This document shows, one piece after another, positions 1 to 5,585 of a DNA stretch of 5,585 nt. Position 1 is the first letter of the stretch, and the number at the start of each line of letters is the position of its first letter. A program made the translations under genes and the position numbers. Below the pieces are notes generated by a model, which saw only the letters and a list, made by a program, of their open reading frames with translations, made no database searches and was not told where the DNA came from. Source of the stretch: Betaproteobacteria bacterium UBA6910 (GTDB lineage Bacteria; Pseudomonadota; Gammaproteobacteria; Burkholderiales; UBA6910); assembly GCA_002451065.1 (NCBI GenBank), contig DKBC01000155.1, positions 6,453-12,037 on the forward strand. The letters run 5' to 3'.

Positions 1-1154
1 GGCAGGCGCTTGCCGCTCTCGCACTCGGTGAATATGGCGGCATCCGCGAGATACCGGAACAGACCCCGCATGGGGAAAGCGCCTGGCATCGGCTCGTAGT
101 GCGCGGCCTGCTCAAGGTCGTAGCCGGCCCTGCGCTCTATTTCCTGGCGGAGGTTGTCTAGCGCACGCAGGCGCCCGGAATCGAGGATCGCGAATACGCG
201 CGGCGCCTTCGCGCGTCCTGCGAGGCGCAACTGGTGTCCGCCTTCCGCCAGCGACCAGCGCCCCAGTTCGAAATGTGCCGCGCCCCCCGGCCCAGTGGGG
301 TCATCGCGCAGCATGAATACCCCGTCGGCGCGCAGGTTGAGGGTGAGTTCCCGCGGTGGGCAGCCGGCGCAGGCAACGGTCCCGCGAAAACTGGCCGGCA
401 GCCGGAGGGAGGGCGCGGTCCCCTGGGCTTCGATCTTGGTCGCTGAATTCAGCTCGACGAAGGGCTCCAGCACCAGTTCCACCTCGGAGGGGCTGCCGCG
501 GGTGATGACCGGGTAATGGCCGGTGGTGATGAAGCGGCGCTCGCCGTCCACGGTGACGGTGGCCCGCACGGCGTAGGAGAAACGGGGGTCGATGTCGGCG
601 GCGCGGTAGTAGATCCGGAACGGAATCGGCACCTGCCGGCCCCGGGTGGCGATGGCATGGCCCGCGAGGTAACCGGCGGGCGCGTCCTGCCGGGACACCT
701 TCTGCAGCTCCAGGTGGACGGCGGCGTTGGGCGGCAGGGCGATCCGCTCCCGGTAAGTCACGGTGCCCGAGACGCGGTCCGCCGCGCGGTCGTCGCGGCG
801 CCAATCCCCTGACAGGTAGTCTTTCCCGGACAGCCTGAGCGTGTCCCCGGCAAGCGATTCGACCTGAAACCGGCTTTCAAACGTCTCCGGGTAGCGGCCG
901 GTGTTGGTGGCGAGCACCAGAGTTTCCCCCTCCAGGCGCCAGGTGACGCCATGCATGGTGTGAATGCCGAGCAGGCCGAAGCCGCCGTCCGGGTCCAGCA
1001 CCAGCCCCTCCGGCATCGTGCGATCCCCGACCTTCATGTCCCGGACCCAGGCGCCGGCGATGGTTCCCGGGTCCAAAGGGGCGGCGCTGCCGGTGGCCGA
1101 CGCGCAAGCGGCGAGCCAGGTCATCAGGACCAGGAGCAGGATCCGGCGGCCCAT
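1..1154 (-). CDS. Multidomain envelope lipoprotein: lipocalin-like + YbaY-type + NlpE-type (C-terminus cut by window edge)
   Basis: An uninterrupted frame of 384 codons reads leftward from an ATG at 1152-1154 and leaves the window without a stop, so the 3' end is missing. Residues 1-17 form a lipoprotein signal (Arg-rich start, LLLVLMTW core, lipobox LAAC with Cys17), predicting lipidation and membrane anchoring. Residues ~27-110 look like a small beta-rich lipocalin-like domain (GAWVRDM, then GLVLDPDGGFGLLGIH). Residues ~128-232 resemble the YbaY lipoprotein domain, starting VSGTVTYRERIALPPNA and including IPFRIYYRAADIDPRFSYAV. From ~257 the protein resembles NlpE/CutF: a CAGC pair (Cys262, Cys265) followed by ELTLNLRADGVFMLRDD, then FRYLADAAIFTECESGKR near 368-383, which closely matches the second conserved NlpE block. 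In E. coli NlpE is an outer-membrane lipoprotein tied to copper tolerance and Cpx envelope-stress signalling; that role is only inferred here. An RBS (GGAG, 8-nt spacing) supports the start. The domain calls are from memory of family motifs. Confidence 0.85.
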   Translation of the reverse strand, partial: MGRRILLLVLMTWLAACASATGSAAPLDPGTIAGAWVRDMKVGDRTMPEGLVLDPDGGFGLLGIHTMHGVTWRLEGETLVLATNTGRYPETFESRFQVESLAGDTLRLSGKDYLSGDWRRDDRAADRVSGTVTYRERIALPPNAAVHLELQKVSRQDAPAGYLAGHAIATRGRQVPIPFRIYYRAADIDPRFSYAVRATVTVDGERRFITTGHYPVITRGSPSEVELVLEPFVELNSATKIEAQGTAPSLRLPASFRGTVACAGCPPRELTLNLRADGVFMLRDDPTGPGGAAHFELGRWSLAEGGHQLRLAGRAKAPRVFAILDSGRLRALDNLRQEIERRAGYDLEQAAHYEPMPGAFPMRGLFRYLADAAIFTECESGKRL

Positions 1155-1162
1155 GGAGCGAT

Positions 1163-1166
1163 CTCC
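1163..1166 (-). promoter_or_regulatory. Ribosome binding site of the NlpE/YbaY-like lipoprotein
   Basis: On the minus strand GGAG lies 8 nt before the ATG at 1152-1154. It supports that ATG, which also places a proper lipoprotein signal at the very N-terminus. Confidence 0.6.
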
Positions 1167-1304
1167 GCGGTGTAGCAAACGAGGCGAAAGACTGCGGCGA
1201 TTCCCGCGCGCCGTCAATGCGTGATCCCTTCGCATCCGGCGGAAATCCGTCGTGTCCCTAGGTGCGGCTTCCCCGGGGCGCGAGATTCCGCGAAGATATT
1301 GCCC

Positions 1305-1308
1305 GGAG
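1305..1308 (+). promoter_or_regulatory. Ribosome binding site deciding the methyltransferase start
   Basis: GGAG lies 7 nt before the ATG at 1316. The in-frame upstream ATG at 1262 has no comparable site and would add 18 residues unlike any methyltransferase N-terminus, so 1316 is preferred. Confidence 0.65.
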
Positions 1309-1315
1309 CCATCCC

Positions 1316-1969
1316 ATGTCCCTGAAATTCGGCAGCGCCCCCAACGCGGAAACCGCGATCGCGCGCTATCGCCGGCACGCCCGGGCCTACGACGCTTCCG
1401 CCCGGCGCACGATGCCGCTGCGCAGGCGGGTGATTTCGCTGCTTGAGCTGCGGCCGGGAGAAACCGTGCTCGACGTCGGCTGCGGCACGGGCCTCAGCAT
1501 TCCGATCCTGCGCCAGGCCGTCGGGCCGGGCGGTCGCGTGGTGGGGGTGGACGTGAGCCCGGAGATGCTGGCCGTGGCCCGGGAACGCGGGCGCCGCGAG
1601 GGCTGGGGCAACGTGGCGCTGATCGAAGGCAGCATGGACCACGCACCGCTGCCGCGCCTGGACGCGGTCCTGTTCAACTATACCCATGACGTTCTGCGCT
1701 CGGCCCGGGCACTGGGGAACATCTTCTCCGCGGCGCGTCCCGGCGCCCGGGTGGCGGTCGCGGGGATGAAGCGTCTTCCCTGGTGGCTCGCTCCGTTGAA
1801 CGTCTATGTCCTGCTCAAGGCCCGCCCGTACCTGACAACCTTCGAGGGTCTCGGGCGCCCGTGGTCCCTTTTGGAGAGGCATGTGCCCCGCCTGCGGATC
1901 GAGACGGTGCACCTCGGCACCGGTTTCATCGCCCAGGGCGTCTACGTCGGCGACGGGGCCCGGCCATGA
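1316..1969 (+). CDS. Class I SAM-dependent methyltransferase (UbiE / PmtA-like)
   Basis: This 217-residue protein transfers a methyl group from S-adenosylmethionine to an unknown acceptor. The N-terminal helix region (AIARYRRHARAYD, residues 14-26) is typical of UbiE-type enzymes. Motif I is VLDVGCGTG at 51-59, and the acidic end of strand 2 is VVGVDVSPEML at 75-85 (Asp79 is expected to bind the ribose). An acidic/aromatic motif near strand 4 is DAVLFNYTHDVLRSA at 116-130, and motif III is RPGARVAVAGMKRLP at 141-155. The C-terminal part (WWLAPLNVYVLLKARPYL, 156-173) is hydrophobic and aromatic, resembling methyltransferases of lipids or other hydrophobic acceptors such as PmtA; this is inference. 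It is the first gene of a three-gene unit, and its TGA overlaps the ATG of the ATP-grasp gene (ATGA, 1966-1969), implying translational coupling. The class assignment is firm; the substrate is unknown. Confidence 0.88.
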   Translation: MSLKFGSAPNAETAIARYRRHARAYDASARRTMPLRRRVISLLELRPGETVLDVGCGTGLSIPILRQAVGPGGRVVGVDVSPEMLAVARERGRREGWGNVALIEGSMDHAPLPRLDAVLFNYTHDVLRSARALGNIFSAARPGARVAVAGMKRLPWWLAPLNVYVLLKARPYLTTFEGLGRPWSLLERHVPRLRIETVHLGTGFIAQGVYVGDGARP

Positions 1970-3231
1970 AGAACATCCTCGTCCTTTTCCCCAAGGATTG
2001 GGACCGAGTTGGACTTTCCCGCCCGGGATGGGCCGGTCACCGTTTCCTGTTCGACGGGTTTGACCTGTTCCGCTTTCCCCAGAATGCCCGGTTGCTCGGC
2101 TTCGACGTGGGCCGCTACCTGGACTCCCTGGAGCGCAAATATCGCCGCGCGAGCCTGGACGGGGTGTTCAGCAATAACGAGTATTTCGGCGTGCTCATCG
2201 CAGCCGAGCTGGCGCGGCGGCTTGGCCTGCCGGGAACCCCTCCGGTGGCCCTTAAGACCGCCCAGCACAAGTTCTACTGCCGCCAGGTCATGGCCCGGGT
2301 GGCGCCCGAGGCCACGCCCCGGTTTTTCGCCTTTCCCTACACGTTGCGCGAGCCGCGGGCGATCGAGCTGCCGTTCCCCTTCTTCGTGAAACCGGTGAAG
2401 GCGACCTTTTCAGTCCTGGCGCGCCGCGTGGACAGCTTCGCCGAGCTGCGCCGCCACCTGCGCTTCGGCCCCCTCGAAACCTTCCTCATCAAGAAGCTGG
2501 TGCAGCCCTTCAACGACCTGGCGACGCCGGCCGAGGGATTCGCCATCGATGCCGATCACATGATCGGCGAGGAACTGATCTCAGGGCATCAGGTGAACGT
2601 GGACGGATTCGTGCGTGGTGGCAAGGTGCATTTCCTGGGCATCGTGGACTCGGTGATGTATCCGGGCACCCACGCGTTCCAGCGCTTCGAATATCCCTCC
2701 CGGGTGCCCCTCGAGATACGGGAACGCATGCGCGCTCATGCCGAGCGACTGCTTCGAGCGCTGGGGTTCGACCACGGCTTTTTCAATGTCGAAATGCTAT
2801 GGGACCCTGAAACCGGCGCGATCAAGCTGATCGAGATCAATCCGCGGCTCGCCTCGCAGCTCGCAGACCTCTACCACCGGGTCGACGGCGTCAACCCCTA
2901 CCAACTGCTGGTGGAACTTTGCACCGGGGAGGCGCCGAAGCCAGCCCTCTCCGCGGGAGCCTTCGGCGCCGCTGCTAGCTTCGTCTTCCGGCGCTTCGAC
3001 GGCACCAGCCTGGGGCGGGCCCCCGCGGCCCACCACCGGCTCTGGCTGAGACAGCGCTATCCCGACGCCGAACTCATGCTCTACCGCAAGCGCCCCCGCG
3101 GACTGCGCCGGGAAATGAAATGGCTGGGAAGCCACCGCTACGCGGTGCTCAACATGGGCGGGGCCGGGCGCGACGATCTCGAGCAGCGCTTCCGAGCGGT
3201 GTGCCGTCGCCTCGCCTTCGATACGGAGTAG
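1966..3231 (+). CDS. ATP-grasp ligase of unknown substrate
   Basis: A 421-residue ATP-grasp enzyme, expected to activate a carboxylate as an acyl-phosphate and join it to an amine, thiol or similar nucleophile. The N-terminal part (1-~110) starts with a beta strand (KNILVLFP) and has SNNEYFGVLIAAELARRLGL at 69-88, the usual pre-grasp pattern. ATP-binding features follow: FFVKPVKA at 139-146 (Lys142, the conserved nucleotide-contacting lysine), GEELISGHQVNVDGFV at 201-216, and the metal-binding elements FNVEM (Glu276) and LIEINPRLA at 288-296 (Glu290, Asn292, Arg294). About 120 residues follow the core and I do not recognise them. The overall look recalls amino-acid ligases of the carnosine-synthase / BacD / biotin-carboxylase-like group, but I cannot name a substrate. 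I chose the start at 1966 because it overlaps the preceding stop (ATGA) and begins the canonical first strand. An in-frame ATG at 1783 would lie deep inside the methyltransferase gene. Confidence 0.9.
   Translation: MKNILVLFPKDWDRVGLSRPGWAGHRFLFDGFDLFRFPQNARLLGFDVGRYLDSLERKYRRASLDGVFSNNEYFGVLIAAELARRLGLPGTPPVALKTAQHKFYCRQVMARVAPEATPRFFAFPYTLREPRAIELPFPFFVKPVKATFSVLARRVDSFAELRRHLRFGPLETFLIKKLVQPFNDLATPAEGFAIDADHMIGEELISGHQVNVDGFVRGGKVHFLGIVDSVMYPGTHAFQRFEYPSRVPLEIRERMRAHAERLLRALGFDHGFFNVEMLWDPETGAIKLIEINPRLASQLADLYHRVDGVNPYQLLVELCTGEAPKPALSAGAFGAAASFVFRRFDGTSLGRAPAAHHRLWLRQRYPDAELMLYRKRPRGLRREMKWLGSHRYAVLNMGGAGRDDLEQRFRAVCRRLAFDTE
3225..3228 (+). promoter_or_regulatory. Ribosome binding site supporting a GTG start
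   Basis: GGAG lies within the last codons of the ATP-grasp gene, 5 nt before GTG at 3234-3236. It decides the start of the downstream membrane protein. The alternative in-frame ATG at 3120 would add 38 Arg/Gly/Pro-rich residues that are out-of-frame readings of the ATP-grasp gene. Confidence 0.6.
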
Positions 3232-3233
3232 CC

Positions 3234-3641
3234 GTGAGCCCGGAGAGCGGCCCCCGGCGCATCCTGGAAATCCTGTGGTGGTCGTTCGTGGCCGGCGCCG
3301 TGCTGGTGGTGCTGGTCGTTGCCCTGGTCCTCCGCCCGCTGCAAGGCGCGGCGCCGGCCTGGGCCGACCTCCTGCTGGCGGCGGGAATCGCCGCCGCGAT
3401 CCCGGCCTGGCTGTTGCGCCGGCGCTACACGGAGCGCGCCCATGGCGCCGGCGGTCCGGAAGATCTGCGAGAGGTGCAGACGCAGATGTTCATCGGCCTC
3501 ACCCTGGCGGAATTGCCCATGTACGTGGGCCTGGTGCACTACATCTTCACCGGCCAGGTGAACGGGATTGCGGTCCTCACCATCGTCACCGTCTGGCTGA
3601 TGGCGATGTTCCACCCGTCCCGGCTCCTTGGGGACGCCTGA
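3234..3641 (+). CDS. Small integral membrane protein with four predicted helices, unknown function
   Basis: A 135-residue protein that starts with GTG two bases after the ATP-grasp stop, so it is almost certainly co-translated. Four hydrophobic segments are visible: ~12-33 (ILWWSF...VALVL), ~43-62 (WADLLLAAGIAAAIPAWLL), ~85-105 (GLTLAELPMYVGLV) and ~108-126 (GIAVLTIVTVWLMAMF). A charged loop (LLRRRYTERAHGAGGPEDLRE, in part about 61-80) separates the two hairpins, and the Arg-rich loop after helix 2 suggests it faces the cytoplasm. Helix 3 carries a buried Glu93 in a LAExxxYxGLV pattern that resembles the second helix of F-type ATP synthase subunit c. The similarity is short and may only reflect a common small-residue helix pattern. 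I do not recognise a named family. Its position suggests it anchors, or moves the product of, the two upstream enzymes; this is inference. Three bases of gene context follow before spacer and terminator begin. Confidence 0.82.
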   Translation: MSPESGPRRILEILWWSFVAGAVLVVLVVALVLRPLQGAAPAWADLLLAAGIAAAIPAWLLRRRYTERAHGAGGPEDLREVQTQMFIGLTLAELPMYVGLVHYIFTGQVNGIAVLTIVTVWLMAMFHPSRLLGDA

Positions 3642-3665
3642 GGTCTCCCGTTGCATCCAAAACAG

Positions 3666-3692
3666 AGGGCGCGGAAATCCGCGCCCTTTTTT
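3666..3692 (+). terminator. Rho-independent terminator of the methyltransferase/ATP-grasp/membrane operon
   Basis: A perfect inverted repeat (AGGGCGCGGA / TCCGCGCCCT, 3666-3675 and 3678-3687; in practice an 8-9 bp GC-rich stem with an AAAT-type loop) is followed by six T residues (3687-3692). It lies 24 bp after the membrane-protein stop. Read on the minus strand, the same stem is followed by TCTGTTTT, so it may also stop transcripts from the convergent hydrolase gene. Confidence 0.9.
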
Positions 3693-3695
3693 CGT

Positions 3696-3722
3696 GGGGT
3701 TCCCGCTTTCACGGGAGCGACG
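3696..3722. repeat. REP-like short palindromic repeat
   Basis: The stretch GGGGTTCCCGCTTTCACGGG followed by AGCGACGG contains a 5-bp stem (TCCCG / CGGGA) around a CTTTCA loop. It matches the widespread proteobacterial intergenic repeat that, in translation, gives the tell-tale spurious peptide SRESGNP; that peptide does appear on the minus strand here. It sits between two converging genes right after the terminator, the typical location. The match is to a consensus recalled from memory, and no second copy is in the window. Confidence 0.6.
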
Positions 3723-3730
3723 GCGCTTTG

Positions 3731-4594
<864 letters not shown>

Positions 4595-4601
4595 GAAAAG
4601 G

Positions 4602-4606
4602 CTCCT
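4602..4606 (-). promoter_or_regulatory. Ribosome binding site of the dienelactone hydrolase gene
   Basis: On the minus strand AGGAG lies 7 nt before the ATG at 4592-4594. It is a strong site that rules out the longer reading frames extending to 4831. Confidence 0.7.
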
Positions 4607-4664
4607 GTCGGGGTTGGGCGAAACGGCTTGCTCCTGCGGTATGGCGGCAACGAGAATACCACGC

Positions 4665-5108
4665 ATGGATGACGCTTTCATCGGGGAAGATGCCAGTCTC
4701 GCTTCGCTCTTCGTTTCCAGCTTTCTCGCGGCCACGCTGCTCCCCGGCGGATCCGAGGCGGTGCTGTTCGGAGTGCTGCGGCTGCATCCCCAGCTTTTCT
4801 GGACCGCGATCGGACTCGCCACCCTGGGCAATACGCTGGGCGGTTTGACCTCCTACCTGATCGGCCGGTTCATTCCGGGTGCCGGTTCAGCGTCGGGGAA
4901 GGAAACGAGGCATGCCCGCGCGCGGCGGACGATGGAATGGGTCCGGCGTTACGGGAGCCCGACGCTGCTGCTTGCCTGGGCGCCGCTGATCGGCGATGCA
5001 CTGTGCGTGGCCGCGGGATGGCTGCGGATGAACGCGGTCGCGGTGACGCTGTTTATGGCTTTCGGGAAATTTCTGCGCTACCTGGTGATCGCCCAGGCGG
5101 TTGCCTGA
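4665..5108 (+). CDS. yqaA: YqaA-like DedA-family (VTT domain) inner-membrane protein
   Basis: A 147-residue membrane protein, close in length to E. coli YqaA (about 142). Motifs fit this small DedA branch: [18 protein letters not shown] at 14-31, [16 protein letters not shown] at 54-69, a polar loop, a second half [18 protein letters not shown] at 94-111 continuing [14 protein letters not shown], and [10 protein letters not shown] at 134-143. DedA proteins span the inner membrane with re-entrant loops. Some transport undecaprenyl phosphate or phospholipid, but YqaA itself has no settled role. The ATG at 4665 gives an N-terminus matching YqaA. An in-frame ATG at 4641 would add eight residues and also lacks a clear RBS, so the start is uncertain by that amount. 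It is divergent from the hydrolase gene (70 bp between starts) and convergent with the next gene. Confidence 0.9.
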   Translation: MDDAFIGEDASLASLFVSSFLAATLLPGGSEAVLFGVLRLHPQLFWTAIGLATLGNTLGGLTSYLIGRFIPGAGSASGKETRHARARRTMEWVRRYGSPTLLLAWAPLIGDALCVAAGWLRMNAVAVTLFMAFGKFLRYLVIAQAVA

Positions 5109-5144
5109 CCCGATGCCTTCGCCCGACCGCACGGGCCAAGATTG

Positions 5145-5585
5145 CTAGGCGACCGCCGTTTCCTCCCAGATCAGGGCCCGGAAGTCAAAGCCGGTCTCCA
5201 CCGAGGGCTTGATGACCTGGAAGAACGGCGAGATATCAAAGTCCCGGGGCGCGTACAGGGAGTGATGCCGCACCTGATGAATTTCCTCGACGTGATCGGC
5301 GCACTCGGCGTTGCTCGAGTGACGGCGGGTCACGACGGGCAGGATCGGGTAATGGACCGAATGGAAGGCCTGGGCGATGAGCGAGGAGCAGATGGCCTTG
5401 GTCGGCTCACCGCTGCCGAGCGTGATCATGCGGCGGCGCCAGCGGGTCGGCACCGGGGGCAGGGGGAAAAGATAGCGAGCGAGATCCACCAGGTTCTTGA
5501 GGTCGTAGGTGTGGCCGAGGCGCGATATCACGGCTTCCACGACGCGCCGCCGGCCCGCCTCGTCCAGCGCCACCGGACGGCAAAT
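5145..5585 (-). CDS. YiiX/YebB-like (permuted papain-type, C92-like) cysteine hydrolase, C-terminal part
   Basis: The frame reads leftward from the right edge to a TAG at 5145-5147, giving 146 residues. The N-terminus, which in this family carries the catalytic-His region, lies outside the window. A GTG at 5571-5573 is in frame but the frame stays open upstream (I-C-R-P before it), so this is a truncated view rather than a short gene. Visible features are GHTYDLKNLVDLARYLFP, WRRRMITLGSGEPTKA and then ICSSLIAQAF, whose Cys (codon 5388-5390) is the expected nucleophile. The tail is RHHSLYAPRDFDISPFFQ followed by VIKP. This pattern recalls proteins annotated as lipo-like or YiiX/YebB-type NlpC/P60 hydrolases, thought to act on amide bonds in peptides or lipids. 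Substrate unknown. It converges with the yqaA-like gene across a 36-bp gap. Confidence 0.75.
   Translation of the reverse strand: MCRPVALDEAGRRRVVEAVISRLGHTYDLKNLVDLARYLFPLPPVPTRWRRRMITLGSGEPTKAICSSLIAQAFHSVHYPILPVVTRRHSSNAECADHVEEIHQVRHHSLYAPRDFDISPFFQVIKPSVETGFDFRALIWEETAVA

Larger units (their letters stand above)
1155..1315. other. Divergent intergenic region, expected to hold promoters for both flanking genes
   Basis: This 161-bp gap separates the leftward lipoprotein from the rightward methyltransferase operon, so both promoters should be here or just inside the neighbouring genes. The only AT-rich patch close to the methyltransferase is AAGATATT at about 1293-1300, but it has no good -35 partner and lies too near the RBS to be convincing. 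I could not place a promoter with confidence. The only small plus-strand ORF, 1217-1261 (14 codons), has no RBS. Confidence 0.45.

Noticed and set aside
301..812. Several open frames on both strands at 301-804 and 516-812
   Set aside because: They are shadows of the lipoprotein frame, which is continuous from 1154 to the left edge and carries a lipobox and family motifs.
1217..1261. 14-codon plus-strand ORF upstream of the methyltransferase, considered as a leader or precursor peptide
   Set aside because: There is no ribosome binding site, no core/leader pattern and no conserved feature, so it is most likely chance.
1214..1912. 232-codon minus-strand open frame opposite the methyltransferase
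   Set aside because: It mirrors the codon bias of the real plus-strand gene, is rich in His/Arg/Pro/Gln, has no recognisable motif, and overlaps a gene with clear SAM-binding motifs.
1783..1965. Possible 61-residue N-terminal extension of the ATP-grasp protein from the ATG at 1783
   Set aside because: The extension lies inside the methyltransferase gene in another frame and reads as Arg/Pro-rich sequence. The ATG at 1966 begins the expected first beta strand and is coupled to the preceding stop.
5121..5136. Small hairpin (GCCCG / CGGGC) between the convergent yqaA-like and YiiX-like genes, as a possible terminator
   Set aside because: The stem is only 5 bp and neither strand has a T-tract after it, so I cannot support a terminator call.
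5145..5573. Treating the right-hand gene as a complete 142-residue protein starting at the GTG at 5571-5573
   Set aside because: The frame remains open to the window edge, there is no RBS visible, and the family needs an upstream N-terminal region with its catalytic histidine.

Overview
This 5.6-kb, GC-rich window looks like ordinary chromosomal DNA from a Gram-negative proteobacterium. A betaproteobacterium is my best guess, with a gammaproteobacterium possible. The basis is the gene content (a NlpE/YbaY-type outer-membrane lipoprotein, a YqaA-type DedA-family protein, a Tat-exported dienelactone hydrolase, a YiiX-like cysteine hydrolase), the strong GC bias at third codon positions, and a short palindromic repeat of a type scattered through many proteobacterial genomes. 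I see no transposase, integrase, tRNA, rRNA or CRISPR array.

Layout, left to right. (1) 1-1154, minus strand: a large lipoprotein whose C-terminus lies beyond the left edge. It appears to join a small lipocalin-like domain, a YbaY-type domain and an NlpE-type domain. (2) A 161-bp divergent intergenic region. (3) 1316-3641, plus strand: a tight three-gene unit of a class I SAM-dependent methyltransferase, an ATP-grasp ligase (ATGA stop/start overlap) and a small four-helix membrane protein (GTG start two bases after the previous stop). It is closed by a strong hairpin-plus-T6 terminator at 3666-3692. (4) A short REP-like palindrome at 3696-3722. (5) 3731-4594, minus strand: a Tat-signal dienelactone hydrolase. 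(6) 4665-5108, plus strand: a YqaA-like DedA/VTT membrane protein, divergent from the hydrolase across 70 bp. (7) 5145-5585, minus strand: the C-terminal part of a YiiX/YebB-like cysteine hydrolase, running off the right edge.

The most promising candidate for something undescribed is the methyltransferase / ATP-grasp / membrane-protein operon. The spacing indicates co-transcription and translational coupling. Both enzymes keep their cofactor motifs, but neither falls into a named pathway that I recognise. A reasonable but unproven reading is a small pathway in which an ATP-grasp enzyme joins a carboxylate to an amine or similar nucleophile, a methyltransferase modifies the substrate or product, and the membrane protein anchors or moves it. 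The other genes look like cell-envelope or housekeeping functions with no visible link to that operon.
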